A DNA stretch of 64,000 bases from JAKACA01 sp050010115. GTDB lineage: Bacteria > Actinomycetota > Acidimicrobiia > Acidimicrobiales > Bog-793. The stretch is taken from positions 7,113 to 71,112 of the forward strand of contig JBEKLQ010000004.1 in assembly GCA_050010115.1 (NCBI GenBank). Direction: 5' to 3'. Both the position numbers and the translations under genes were made by a program. Shown in pieces: positions 32,917 through 42,534 of the stretch; position 1 is the first letter of the stretch; every line of letters starts with the position of its first letter. The notes beneath the pieces were generated by a model. That model was not told the origin of the DNA. It did not search any database and saw nothing but the letters and a program-made list of their open reading frames with translations.

Positions 32917-35532
32917 TCACGATGCCAGCAGCGCCCGCAACCGATCGAGCGCCTCCGGGATACCCGCGGACAGTTTTCCGCCGGCCGTCGCGAGCTCGGG
33001 TGACCCTCCCCCGCCACCACCGACGGCCTTGGCCGCCTCCGACGCGACAGCTCGGGCGTCGACCCCGGAGCCCTTCTGCGAGGCGACTACGAGCGCCACC
33101 CGGTCGTGACCGGCAAGGCCTGCGAGCCCCACCGCCCGCACGCCCGGTCGGTCCCGCACGCTCAGCGCCAGGTCCCGCAGCGCGTTCGGGTCGAGGCCGT
33201 CCCGCCGGGCGACGACGACTCCGCCGTTACCGGCGGCTTCTTCGGCCAGCGACTCCGCATCAATCCCGAGCTGTACGGTTCGGAGCGCCCGTAGCTCCTC
33301 CTCCAACGCCCGCTGGCGGGCCAGGACGCGCTCGGCGGCGGCCGGCACCTCGGTCGGCGTGGCTTGCAGCAAGTCGGCGGCCTCGGACAGCGCCTGATCG
33401 GCCGCCCGCATCATCGCGAGCGTCGCCGTCCCCGTCATCGCCTCGATCCGCCTCGTGTTCGAACCGATCGAGCGCTCCGACACGATCCGCATCGGGCCGA
33501 TCATTCCGAGCGCGGCGACGTGGGTACCGCCGCACAGCTCGACCGATGTGCGACCGGCATGCACGACTCGGACCCGGTCGCCGTACTTCTCGCCGAAGAA
33601 GGCGATGGCGCCGTCGGCCTCGGCCTCGTCGCGGGAACTGATCGCCGTGGAGACGGCGCTATCGCGCAACACCTCCGCGTTGACGAGGTCCTCGATCCGA
33701 GCGATCTCCTCCGGGCTTACCGACCCGAAGTGACTGAAGTCAAAACGCAACCGGTCCGCCGCCACCAGCGAACCCTGCTGGCGCACGTGGTCCCCGAGCA
33801 CTTCGCGTAGCGCCCAGTGCAGCAAGTGAGTCCCCGTGTGGTTGCGGCGGATGGCGTCCCGCCGCTCGACGTCGATCGTCGCGGTCGCTTCACCGATCTC
33901 GATCACGCCGTCGACCAGGTAGCCAAGGTGCCGCGTCAGCCCCTCGATCACCGCAGTCGTGTCGATCACCCGGAAACGCCCCGTCGGCGTCGTGATCTCC
34001 CCGGTGTCGCCGACCTGGCCACCACCTTCGGCGTAGAAGGGCGTGCGGTCGAGGAACACCTCGAGCAACTCGGACCCCTCAGCCGCCTGCTCGCCGTCCA
34101 CGTTGGCGAAGTCCGGTGCCAGGGCACTCGACAGAACGGCCAGTATTTGTGCCTCCGCTGCGATCTCGGAGTACCCGAGGAATTCCGTCGCCCCGTGGGA
34201 TACCCGGAGCGCCCGCCACGCCTCGGCCACTGCTTCGGGTGTGATGGCGGCAGCCTTCGATCCCTGACGCGCCCGCTCGCGCTGGGTGGCCATCGCCGCT
34301 TCGAAGCCCTCCGCGTCGACGCCCACACCGCGCTCGTTGGAGATCTCGACGGTGAGCTCGTAGGGGAACCCGAACGTGTCGTGCAGGCGGAACGCCACGT
34401 CGCCGGGGATCGTCTCCGCGCCCTTCGACAGCTCGGTCTCCAGCAAAGCCGTCCCTTGGCGCAGCGTGCGCAGGAACGCCTCCTCCTCGTGCACCACCAC
34501 CTTCTTGATGCGATCGGAATCGGCGACCAGCTTGGGGTAGGCACCGCCCATCGTCGCCACCACGCTGTCGACGAGGTCGGGGACCACCAGGTCGCGGCTC
34601 CCGAGCTGGTTCGCCCGTAGCACCGCTCGCCGGATCAGCCGGCGCAACACGTAGCCACGCCCCTCGTTCGAGGGGAACACCCCGTCGGCGACAAGGAACG
34701 TGAATGCCCGCGAATGGTCGCCGATGACACGCAGACCGGTCTCGACCACGCCGGCCTCGGCCAGCCTGCGCCCGGTGAGCCGTTCGGCAGTCCACACGAT
34801 CGGAGCCACGGCGTCGATGGCCTGCACGTTCGGGACACCCTGCAGGATCACGAGGAGCCGGTCGAGCCCGGCGCCGGTGTCGATGTTGCGCTTCGGCAGC
34901 GGCGTCATCGTGCCGTCTGCCCACCGCTCGTACTGCATGAACACGAGGTTCCAGAACTCGATGTAGCGGTCGGTCGGGTCGTTCGCCGGTCCGCCGCCTT
35001 CGCCCAACTCGGGCCGGCGGTCGAGGAAGATCTCCGAACTCGGACCGCACGGGCCAGTATCACCCATCTGCCAGAAGTTCTCCTCGTCGAGGCGTTGCAC
35101 CCGCTCGGCCGGGATGGGCGTGGTCGACGGCCAGATCTCAGCGGCCTCGTCGTCGGACTCGTGCACCGTCACCCACAGCCGATCGAGCTCGAAGCCGAGC
35201 ACCTCGGTCACGAACTCGAACGCCCACGGGATCGCCTGATCCTTGAAGTAGTCCCCGAAGGAGAAGTTCCCGAGCATCTCGAAGAATGTGCAGTGGCGCT
35301 CCGTGGTCCCGACGATCTCGATGTCAGTCGTCCGCAGGCACGGCTGGATCGTCGTGGCCCGTGGGTTGGGCGGAGGCGCCTCCCCCACGAAGTACGGCTT
35401 GAACTGGACCATGCCTGCGATCGTGAACAGCACGGTGGGGTCGTTCGGTATGAGGGTGGCGGGAGCGAGCGCGGCGTGTCCACGCTCCACGAAGAACTCC
35501 GTGAATGCTCTGCGCAGGCGCTCGGCTTGCAT
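32917..35532 (-). CDS. alaS: Alanyl-tRNA synthetase
   Basis: Class II synthetase of about 871 residues, normal length. The catalytic core begins MQAERLRRAFTEFFVERGH with motif 1, includes FTIAGMVQFKPYFVG, and continues with the tRNA recognition domain. The editing domain has RNHTGTHLLHWALREVLG (HxxxH zinc ligands) and ELCGGTHVAALGMI. The C-Ala domain with coiled coil and a GGGGGGSPELATAGGK segment ends the protein. The ATG at 35532 overlaps the rarA stop (TGATG); a frame extension to 35592 is not needed. Confidence 0.98.
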   Translation of the reverse strand: MQAERLRRAFTEFFVERGHAALAPATLIPNDPTVLFTIAGMVQFKPYFVGEAPPPNPRATTIQPCLRTTDIEIVGTTERHCTFFEMLGNFSFGDYFKDQAIPWAFEFVTEVLGFELDRLWVTVHESDDEAAEIWPSTTPIPAERVQRLDEENFWQMGDTGPCGPSSEIFLDRRPELGEGGGPANDPTDRYIEFWNLVFMQYERWADGTMTPLPKRNIDTGAGLDRLLVILQGVPNVQAIDAVAPIVWTAERLTGRRLAEAGVVETGLRVIGDHSRAFTFLVADGVFPSNEGRGYVLRRLIRRAVLRANQLGSRDLVVPDLVDSVVATMGGAYPKLVADSDRIKKVVVHEEEAFLRTLRQGTALLETELSKGAETIPGDVAFRLHDTFGFPYELTVEISNERGVGVDAEGFEAAMATQRERARQGSKAAAITPEAVAEAWRALRVSHGATEFLGYSEIAAEAQILAVLSSALAPDFANVDGEQAAEGSELLEVFLDRTPFYAEGGGQVGDTGEITTPTGRFRVIDTTAVIEGLTRHLGYLVDGVIEIGEATATIDVERRDAIRRNHTGTHLLHWALREVLGDHVRQQGSLVAADRLRFDFSHFGSVSPEEIARIEDLVNAEVLRDSAVSTAISSRDEAEADGAIAFFGEKYGDRVRVVHAGRTSVELCGGTHVAALGMIGPMRIVSERSIGSNTRRIEAMTGTATLAMMRAADQALSEAADLLQATPTEVPAAAERVLARQRALEEELRALRTVQLGIDAESLAEEAAGNGGVVVARRDGLDPNALRDLALSVRDRPGVRAVGLAGLAGHDRVALVVASQKGSGVDARAVASEAAKAVGGGGGGSPELATAGGKLSAGIPEALDRLRALLAS

Positions 35533-36947
35533 CAGGGGCTCGTCTCCTCTTTCGGCTCGCCGGGGACTTGTTCCCCGCGGCGCTCCCGCCACCTCTTGGC
35601 GAGGTTGCCTTCGGCACCGTGCACCCTCGGCACGTAGTAGCGGCGACCGGCGAGCTCGTCCGGAAGGTACTGCTGATCCAGGTAACCCCTCGGGTCATCG
35701 TGAGGATACTCGTAGCCGATCCCGCTCCCGACCGCCGAGGCCCCGTAGTACCCAGCACCCCTGAGGTGCGGTGGTACCAGGGCGAAAGGCCCGTTGCGGA
35801 CGTCCTCGGCGGCGCTCCAGATCGCCGTCGCAGCCGAGTTCGACTTCGGCGCGAGCGCGAGGTGGATCACCGCCTGTGACAGGTTGAGCGCCGCCTCCGG
35901 GAGCCCCACGAGCTCGACAGCGTGAGCCGCCGCAGAGGCCACCACGAGCGACATGGGATCAGCCATCCCGATGTCCTCGCTCGCGAGGATCACAAGCCTC
36001 CGGGCGACGAACCTCGGATCCTCTCCCACCTCGATCAGCCGGGCCAGCCAGTACACGCCGGCATCCGGGTCGGAGCCTCGGATGCTCTTGATCATCGCCG
36101 AGATCAGGTTGTAGTGCTCCTCGGTGCCGTGGCGAAACGCCCGCATCGAACGCGCCTGGTCCACATGGCCCGCCTCCACCCGCAGGGTCGCCGTCTCGCC
36201 GCCGGCTGCACCCGCACGAGCTGCCCGGGCCAGCACAACCGCCACCTCGATGACCGTAATCGCCACCCGGGCATCGCCGGAAGCGAGGTCGGCGACGAGC
36301 CCGAGTGCCTCCTCGCTCACCTCTGCCGACTCAGCGGCGACCGCCCGGCGGGCCACCTCGGCGATCTCGTCCTCGCTCAGGGGCTCGAACCGCCACAACG
36401 TCGAGCGGCTCAGCAATGGCGTGTTGAGGGCAAAAAACGGGTTCTCGGTCGTAGCACCGATGAGCACCACGACCCCGTCCTCGACGCCGTGCAGCAGAGC
36501 ATCTTGTTGCGCCTTGTTGAAGCGGTGCACCTCGTCGAGGAACATGATCGTCCCCGTGCCGTCGGTCCCGAGCGCCGTTCGGGCGTCCTCGAGCTCGGTT
36601 CTCACGTCCTTCACGCCGGCCTCCACGGCTGACAGCGCCCGGTAGCGGCGTTTGGTATGGACGGCGACGATTCGGGCCACGGACGTCTTGCCGGTCCCGG
36701 CCGGGCCGTAGAAGACCGCCGACGACAGGCGGTCCGCCTCGATGAGGGTGCGTAACGGGGCCCCAGGCGCCAGGAGGTGCCGTTGGCCGACGATGTCGTC
36801 GAGGGCCGCCGGGCGCATCCGAGCCGCCAACGGGGCCCGTTTTGCCAGCTCCGCGTCCACGGCGACATCGAACAGGCTCGGCCCCTCCGGGCCTGCGCCC
36901 GCGCGGGCGCCCGCGCGGGGCGACGCTGGCCGGCGAGCGGGCGTCAT
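35532..36947 (-). CDS. rarA: Replication-associated recombination protein A (RarA/MgsA AAA+ ATPase)
   Basis: A 471-residue clamp-loader-like AAA+ ATPase acting at stalled forks. PLAARMRPAALDDIVGQRHLLAPGAPL opens the domain, FYGPAGTGKTSVARI is Walker A, TIMFLDEVHRFNKAQQDALLHGVE is Walker B, and IGATTENPFFALNTPLLSRSTLWRF is sensor 1 and the Arg finger. The C-terminal tetramerisation domain contains KSIRGSDPDAGVYWLARLIEVGEDPRFVARRLVILASEDIGMADP. First gene of the chain ending at the nuclease gene. Confidence 0.96.
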   Translation of the reverse strand: MTPARRPASPRAGARAGAGPEGPSLFDVAVDAELAKRAPLAARMRPAALDDIVGQRHLLAPGAPLRTLIEADRLSSAVFYGPAGTGKTSVARIVAVHTKRRYRALSAVEAGVKDVRTELEDARTALGTDGTGTIMFLDEVHRFNKAQQDALLHGVEDGVVVLIGATTENPFFALNTPLLSRSTLWRFEPLSEDEIAEVARRAVAAESAEVSEEALGLVADLASGDARVAITVIEVAVVLARAARAGAAGGETATLRVEAGHVDQARSMRAFRHGTEEHYNLISAMIKSIRGSDPDAGVYWLARLIEVGEDPRFVARRLVILASEDIGMADPMSLVVASAAAHAVELVGLPEAALNLSQAVIHLALAPKSNSAATAIWSAAEDVRNGPFALVPPHLRGAGYYGASAVGSGIGYEYPHDDPRGYLDQQYLPDELAGRRYYVPRVHGAEGNLAKRWRERRGEQVPGEPKEETSP

Positions 36948-37083
36948 ACGGCGATCTCTTGCGAGTTGGTTTGCTTCGGCAGGTCACGAGACCGACTGCC
37001 CCCTCGGATCACGCATCCGACCGTCACAGAGGCCGTCGCCGATGTCAAGCGGGGGACGGGGTCGCCGGCGCTGACTCTCCGGT

Positions 37084-37111
37084 CGAATTGGGACACCTGT
37101 GTCCCAATTCG
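37084..37111. promoter_or_regulatory. Perfect 28-nt palindrome (13+2+13) upstream of the winged-helix gene
   Basis: The arms CGAATTGGGACAC and GTGTCCCAATTCG are exact reverse complements around CT. It is the most AT-rich point in the 283-nt gap between rarA (start 36947) and the plus-strand gene at 37231. A TTGACA lies downstream at 37171-37176 with no good -10. A dimeric DNA-binding protein is the simplest reader; the neighbouring winged-helix protein is a candidate. Confidence 0.85.
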
Positions 37112-37230
37112 GGGAGAGCAAAGATTTCCTCCTGCCGCGACCCCGCGCGCCGACCGCATGCTGCACAGTGTTGACAGGGCCGGAAACTCGTCCGGCTGCA
37201 CAAGCGAGCCGATGTGACGAGGTGAGGATC

Positions 37231-37677
37231 ATGCAAGGCGCGCAGTATCCCGAGCTTTCGCCGCGAACGGCTCCCAGCCAAGCAGATACGGGCTATTCAG
37301 TCGAGAAATTCAATCCGTTGCTCCGGAGCCTACTGACCTGGGATCTCGTGGAGCGGGTCGAGACCGACGACGGGACCCACCGTTGGGAGCTGACCGATGC
37401 CGCTCAACGCCAGCTCGACCAGCTGACACCCCCGCGACAGCGGGCGGTCACGGCGCTCGCCTACCTCGATCACTGCTGCGCGAACTGCCGGCAGCAACAC
37501 CTGACGCACTTGCGTGACGGCCGCTACCTCTGCGAGGAGTGCGAGCGTCTCGAGGCCGTCGGCCCCGCACAGGAACCGGCCCGGGCTGGGGCCTGGGCTG
37601 TCGGCGAGTCGATCAGGAAGACTTGGTCTCCGGCACGACGACGCGTATTTGGAGCTCAGCGAGCTGCTTCGGGCTGA
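37231..37677 (+). CDS. Small winged-helix-like protein with a Cys4 zinc-ribbon motif
   Basis: Uncharacterised protein of 148 residues. Residues about 25-65 (KFNPLLRSLLTWDLVERVETDDGTHRWELTDAAQRQLDQL) look like the recognition helix and wing of a winged helix-turn-helix. Residues about 80-105 (CCANCRQQHLTHLRDGRYLCEECERL) hold two CxxC pairs, likely one structural zinc. ATG at 37231 has GAGGTGAGG just upstream; an open frame back to 37099 is less likely. The last 65 nt overlap the convergent aspS 3' end. A perfect palindrome lies 120 nt upstream. DNA binding is inferred. Confidence 0.72.
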   Translation: MQGAQYPELSPRTAPSQADTGYSVEKFNPLLRSLLTWDLVERVETDDGTHRWELTDAAQRQLDQLTPPRQRAVTALAYLDHCCANCRQQHLTHLRDGRYLCEECERLEAVGPAQEPARAGAWAVGESIRKTWSPARRRVFGAQRAASG

Positions 37678-39409
37678 GCGGCCGCGGCGAGCCGGACATG
37701 AGATCCGCTCCCGACTGCGTCTTCGGGAAGGCGATGACCTCTCGGATGTTCTCCTCGCCCGCGAGGATTGCAACCAGCCGGTCGGTCCCGACGGCGAACC
37801 CGCCGTGCGGAGGCGCCCCATAGCGGAACGCCCCGAGAAGAAAGCCGAACCGCGCCTCCGCCTCCTCGTCACTGATCCCGAGCGCCGAGAACACCCGCCG
37901 CTGGATGTCGCCGCGGTGGATCCGGATGCTCCCCGAACCGAGCTCCCAGCCGTTCACGACGAGGTCATAGGCCTGCGAACGCACCTTCAGCGGATCGGTC
38001 TCGAGCAGGTCGAGGTCGTCGGGGTGCGGCATGGTGAACGGGTGATGGGCCGCCTGTGGGTGGCCGTCGTCGCCGAGGCCCTCGAACATCGGGAAGTCGG
38101 ACACCCACAAGAACCGAAGTGGTCGGTCCGAGACCGGCGGCTGCCCGAGATCGAGCCGCAGCTGCCCGAGCGTCCGGCAGGTCGCCACTCGCTCCCCCGC
38201 CACGATCAACAGCAGGTCACCACGTGCGGCCTCTGTCGCCGTCAGTATCGCTACCTGCTCGGCGTCGGAGAGGAATTTCGCCACGGGCGACTCGATGGCA
38301 GGGCCCTCGAGCACCCGCATCCACACGAGGCCCGCCGCACCCAGGGTCTTGGCGCGCTCGGTCAAGGTGTCGAGCCGGCTCCGGCCGAGCGCGGCACCCT
38401 CGGGTACCCGGATGCCTCGCACACACGGCGCCTGGAACGCCCGGAACTCCGTCGATGCCACAGCGGGCGCCAGGTCGACCAGCTCCATACCGAACCGCAG
38501 GTCGGGTTTGTCGGTGCCGTAGCGCTCGAGCGCTTCGTCCCAGGTCATCCGCACGACCGGCGGCGGAGCCTCACCGGTTGCCTCCTCGGCAGCCTCGAGC
38601 ACCGCAGTGGACACGACGTCCCAGACGTCTTCTTGTGTGATGAAGGACGCCTCGAGGTCGAGCTGAGTGAACTCGAACTGCCGGTCGGCGCGGAGATCCT
38701 CGTCCCGCATGCACCGAGCGATCTGGTAGTACCGATCGAGCCCTGCGACCATGAGGAGCTGCTTGGCGATCTGGGGGCTCTGGGGCAGCACGTAGAACGA
38801 GCCCGGCTGCAGCCGCGACGGGATGGCGAACTCCCGAGCACCTTCGGGCGTGGGCACCCACAGCAGCGGCGTCTCCACCTCGACAAAACCCTGCCGGTCC
38901 ATCGCCCTCCGCAGCGCCCCGTTCACCTTGGCGCGCAGGCGAAGGTTGCGTTGCATCCGCTCCGTGCGGATGTCGAGGTAGCGGTAGCGGAGGCGCACCG
39001 GCTCGTCGGTCTCAGCCCTGGCATCGAGCGAGAACGGTGGTGGCTCGGCTGTGGCGAGAACCTCTACCTGCCGGGCACCGATCTCCACTTCGCCGGTCGA
39101 GATCCCGTCGTTGACCTTGTCCGCCGGCCGGAGGCGGACCGCGCCCGAGATCCGGACCACATGCTCCGACCGCAGATCCTGAGCCCCGTCGACGACGCAC
39201 TGCACGATGCCTGTGTGGTCGCGGAGGTCGATGAACGCCAGGTGCTCGCCGTGCTCGCGGCGCCGCGCCACCCAGCCGCACACGATGACCTCTGCGCCGG
39301 CGTCGCTGGCGTTGAGCGAGCCGCAATAGCGCGTGCGCAGCCCCCGGGGGCGGGCGGGATCGGCGCCGGGCGCGCCGAATTCGAAGCGCGCGACATCGTC
39401 TTCGGGCAT
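37613..39409 (-). CDS. aspS: Aspartyl-tRNA synthetase
   Basis: Class IIb synthetase of 598 residues, bacterial type with GAD insertion. The N-terminal OB fold is VIVCGWVARRREHGEHLAFIDLRDHTGIVQCVV; motif 2 is YYQIARCMRDEDLRADRQFEFTQLDLEASF; motif 3 is GFAVGTDRLVAILAGEENIREVIAFPKTQSGADLMSGSP. Bacteria lacking AsnRS use a nondiscriminating form, which cannot be told by eye. ATG start at 39409, 11 nt after the rel stop. Confidence 0.97.
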   Translation of the reverse strand: MPEDDVARFEFGAPGADPARPRGLRTRYCGSLNASDAGAEVIVCGWVARRREHGEHLAFIDLRDHTGIVQCVVDGAQDLRSEHVVRISGAVRLRPADKVNDGISTGEVEIGARQVEVLATAEPPPFSLDARAETDEPVRLRYRYLDIRTERMQRNLRLRAKVNGALRRAMDRQGFVEVETPLLWVPTPEGAREFAIPSRLQPGSFYVLPQSPQIAKQLLMVAGLDRYYQIARCMRDEDLRADRQFEFTQLDLEASFITQEDVWDVVSTAVLEAAEEATGEAPPPVVRMTWDEALERYGTDKPDLRFGMELVDLAPAVASTEFRAFQAPCVRGIRVPEGAALGRSRLDTLTERAKTLGAAGLVWMRVLEGPAIESPVAKFLSDAEQVAILTATEAARGDLLLIVAGERVATCRTLGQLRLDLGQPPVSDRPLRFLWVSDFPMFEGLGDDGHPQAAHHPFTMPHPDDLDLLETDPLKVRSQAYDLVVNGWELGSGSIRIHRGDIQRRVFSALGISDEEAEARFGFLLGAFRYGAPPHGGFAVGTDRLVAILAGEENIREVIAFPKTQSGADLMSGSPRPLSPKQLAELQIRVVVPETKSS

Positions 39410-39420
39410 CGTCTCGCCGC

Positions 39421-41775
39421 TCAGTTCGAGGCGGCCGGGGCGGACCCCCCGTGGCCAGGCAGGAGCCGGTAAGCGTCGTACACGCTGTCGAGCTGACGCA
39501 ACGAATCGAGGAGCGAATCGAGATGCGCTGGATCTGCTAGTTCGAACTCGAATCGCATCCGGCTCACCCTATCCGCGGAGGTGTTCGACGACGACGAGAG
39601 GATGCTCACGTGGTGCTCTGACAGTACGCGGGCGGCATCGGCGAGGAGCCGAGCCCGGTCGAGAGCCTTCACCTCGATCCCGGCCACGAACACGCCACTG
39701 CGGTCCTCGTCCCACTCGACTTCGATCAGGCGCTCGGCGTCGTTCCCGGCGAGTGCGACGGCATTCGCGCAGTCCTCCCGGTGAACCGAGACACCGCGAC
39801 CTTTCGTGATGAAGCCCACGACCCGATCCCCCGGCACGGGGGTGCAGCAACGGGACAGGCGCACCATGACGTCGTCGAGCCCTTCGACGTAGATCTTGGC
39901 GCCACTGCGCCGGCTCGACGGGCGCCGGGGCTGCAGTGCTGTCGACGGGAGCTGCACCTCCTGGTCCCCGCCACGCAGCTCGCGCTCAAGCCGCTGGACG
40001 ATCGACTGGCCAGAGACATGGCCCTCCCCGAGAGAGGCGTAGAGCGTGTCGAGATCGCTCAAGCCGAGGCTGGCGGCCACCGTCAGCAGAGACGGCGAGC
40101 TCTGCAGCTTCTGGACGGGCAATCCCGCCCGCCGCAGCGCCCTCGCCAGCTCCTCCCGTCCGGAGTCGATGGCATCCTCGCGTCGCTCCCGGGAGAACCA
40201 CTGGCGGATCTTGTTGCGGGCACGGGGGGACGTGACGATCTTGAGCCAGTCCCGCGACGGACCGGCCGAGGGGATCTTCGATGTCACGATCTCGACCGTG
40301 TCGCCGGACTTGAGCCGCGACTCGAGTGGGACGAGACGCCCGTTCACGCGGGCACCGACGCACCGGTGACCGACTTCGGTGTGGATGGAGTACGCGAAGT
40401 CGACCGGGGTCGCGCCGGCAGGCAGCGTCATGATCTCGCCCGTCGGCGTGAAGACGTAGACCTCGTCGTACTCGAGGTCGCCCTTCAGCGTCTCGAGGAA
40501 CTCCTGCGGGTCTGGCGTGTCGCGCTCCCAGTCGACGATCCGCTGCAGCCAGGCGATCTCATCGGTCGAACGGGCGCCCCGACCGGAAGACCGTTGCGGC
40601 GCCTCCTTGTAGCCCCAGTGGGCGGCGATCCCGTGCTCTGCCCGCTGGTGCATCTCGTAAGTCCGGATCTGCACCTCGAGCGGCTTGCCGTGAGGGCCCA
40701 CGACAGTCGTGTGAAGCGACTGGTACAGGTTGAACTTCGGTGAGTTGATGTAGTCCTTGAACCGCCCCTGCACCGGTGGCCACAGGGCGTGCACGGCTCC
40801 GAGGGCCGCCCAGCAGTCCTTCTCCGCCGCCACGATGACGCGAATGGCAACGAGGTCGTGGATCTCGTCGAACTCCTTGCCCCGCACGACCATCTTCTCG
40901 TAGATGCTCCACAGATGCTTCGGCCGTCCTGTCACCTCGGCCTCGATCTCGAGGTCCGCCAGCCTGGCACGGACCGCTTCGAGCACCTCGGCGAGCTCCA
41001 GCTCACGACGGGGCGCGCGCGTCGCCACCATGTGGGCGATCTCCGCGAAGCGCTTCGGGTGCAGGGTCTCGAACGACAGATCCTCGAGCTGCCACTTGAT
41101 CTCCTGGATCCCGAGGCGATGAGCCAGCGGTGCGTAGATGTCGCGGGTCTCTTCGGCCGTCCGCCGGCGTTTCCATTCGGGCAGAGCGTCGATCGTCCGC
41201 ATGTTGTGCAACCGGTCGGCGAGCTTGATCACGAGGACGCGCCAGTCCCGAGCCATCGCCACGAGCAGCTTGCGCATCGACGCCGCTTGCTGGGCTTCCT
41301 TCGAGCCGAACCGCAGGCGGTCCAGCTTGGTGACGCCATCGACGATGGCGGCAACGGCCGGTCCGAACTCGCGCTCGATCTGGTCGAGATCGACCTTGGT
41401 GTCCTCCACGGCGTCGTGCAGCAGCGCCGCAGACGCAGAGACGGCATCGAGCCCCAGCTCCACGACGATGGTGGCGACCGCCACGGGATGGGTGATGTAC
41501 GCCTCGCCGGAGGCCCGGCGCTGGCCGTGATGAGCCTTGGTCGCCATTGCGTGCGCCCGCCGGACGATAGAGAGGTCCTGGTCCGGGCGGCTCTTCTCGA
41601 GGATGGCGATGATGGTTTCCACCGACTCCGTGCTCGGAGGGATGAGCGCCCGGGCGGCGCTCTCCGCCCGCGGCACCGCCGCGGTGAACGCACCATCGCC
41701 CGCCGGAGACACCGAGCCGCCCTGGTCAGGAGCGGTGCCGCCTACGAGCGCACCGTCGCCGATCGTGCCCGTCAT
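39421..41775 (-). CDS. rel: Bifunctional (p)ppGpp synthetase/hydrolase
   Basis: Long RSH protein of about 784 residues that makes and degrades the stringent-response alarmone. The HD hydrolase site is intact: HPVAVATIVVELGLDAVSASAALLHDAVEDT. The synthetase domain has FNLYQSLHTTVVGPHGKPLEVQIRT. TGS (YVFTPTGEIMTLPAGATPVDFAYSIHTEVGHRC), a zinc-finger-like region (RLSRCCTPVPGDRVVGFITKGRGVSVHREDC) and a C-terminal ACT domain follow. ATG at 41775 follows a TACGCT box by 8 nt; the in-frame TTG at 41781 is disfavoured. Confidence 0.97.
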   Translation of the reverse strand: MTGTIGDGALVGGTAPDQGGSVSPAGDGAFTAAVPRAESAARALIPPSTESVETIIAILEKSRPDQDLSIVRRAHAMATKAHHGQRRASGEAYITHPVAVATIVVELGLDAVSASAALLHDAVEDTKVDLDQIEREFGPAVAAIVDGVTKLDRLRFGSKEAQQAASMRKLLVAMARDWRVLVIKLADRLHNMRTIDALPEWKRRRTAEETRDIYAPLAHRLGIQEIKWQLEDLSFETLHPKRFAEIAHMVATRAPRRELELAEVLEAVRARLADLEIEAEVTGRPKHLWSIYEKMVVRGKEFDEIHDLVAIRVIVAAEKDCWAALGAVHALWPPVQGRFKDYINSPKFNLYQSLHTTVVGPHGKPLEVQIRTYEMHQRAEHGIAAHWGYKEAPQRSSGRGARSTDEIAWLQRIVDWERDTPDPQEFLETLKGDLEYDEVYVFTPTGEIMTLPAGATPVDFAYSIHTEVGHRCVGARVNGRLVPLESRLKSGDTVEIVTSKIPSAGPSRDWLKIVTSPRARNKIRQWFSRERREDAIDSGREELARALRRAGLPVQKLQSSPSLLTVAASLGLSDLDTLYASLGEGHVSGQSIVQRLERELRGGDQEVQLPSTALQPRRPSSRRSGAKIYVEGLDDVMVRLSRCCTPVPGDRVVGFITKGRGVSVHREDCANAVALAGNDAERLIEVEWDEDRSGVFVAGIEVKALDRARLLADAARVLSEHHVSILSSSSNTSADRVSRMRFEFELADPAHLDSLLDSLRQLDSVYDAYRLLPGHGGSAPAASN

Positions 41776-41904
41776 CGACAACGAGCGTACCGTTGACGGG
41801 TGTTCAACCAGTGACGTCCTGCTGTCGGGCTGATCTGGCGCCGTTTACGGCCCTGCTGGCGCCTCCGGCGCCGATCCGGAACACCGGTAGATTGACGAGA
41901 ACCC

Positions 41905-42534
41905 GTGTCGAAAGTGCCTGCCTCCCCTCCGATGAGCCCGCCCGCCGGGACCGCCACTCGGCCGCCCGCGCCATCCCTCCGACCCGCGGCGATCGTCCTC
42001 GGCATCGCCGTGCTGATCGTGGTCCTCGGCGCCGTAGTCGCCCTGGCCGGTAGCTCCTCGGTCCACGCGCCGTCCCCTCAGACAGGCACCTCCGTACAAG
42101 GCGTGCCGTTCAAAGCCGTGCCCGCCACCCCCACGCTGGCTCACATCGAATCGAGCGAGGAACCACCGCTGGACATCGTCCACGCCCTCACAGTGCCGGC
42201 CGTCGCCCGGTACGAGCGAGCATCCGACAACGATGCCAGAGTCGACCAGTTCGACCGGAGTGTGACGCTCGCAGTCCCCGACACGAGCGCCTCGGTCGCC
42301 CTCTTCTACCGCAAGGAGCTGCCGACGGGGCACTGGGCGATGCAGTTCGACGGGCGCGCCGGTCACAGCCTCGAGATCATTGCCCAGCGCAACGGCAGCG
42401 ACGGCTACCAGTGGCGTGTGGCGATCGTGATCACGACCGTCAACCCTCAGTTGACGCCCGCCCTGGCGGGCTATAGCGAGACTTCGGCAAGCTCGGTGGT
42501 ACTGACGCTCTACCAGGTCGGCGATGCCAGCTGA
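41905..42534 (+). CDS. Uncharacterised single-pass membrane-anchored protein
   Basis: A 209-residue protein of no family I recognise. A Pro-rich cytoplasmic start (residues 1-26) leads to one transmembrane helix (AAIVLGIAVLIVVLGAVVALA, about 27-48), then a Ser/Thr/Pro linker and a compact outer domain (about 85-205) with strands such as DQFDRSVTLAVPDTSASVALFYRKEL and ITTVNPQLTPALAGYSETSASSVVLTLYQV. The start is GTG at 41905, about 11 nt after TAGATT. The 3' end overlaps the convergent GT87-like gene by 25 nt. Confidence 0.78.
   Translation: MSKVPASPPMSPPAGTATRPPAPSLRPAAIVLGIAVLIVVLGAVVALAGSSSVHAPSPQTGTSVQGVPFKAVPATPTLAHIESSEEPPLDIVHALTVPAVARYERASDNDARVDQFDRSVTLAVPDTSASVALFYRKELPTGHWAMQFDGRAGHSLEIIAQRNGSDGYQWRVAIVITTVNPQLTPALAGYSETSASSVVLTLYQVGDAS

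Noticed and set aside
37099..37230. N-terminal extension of the winged-helix protein to 37099
   Set aside because: The extension begins inside the right arm of the perfect palindrome and lacks domain-like sequence. ATG at 37231 has a good purine-rich site.
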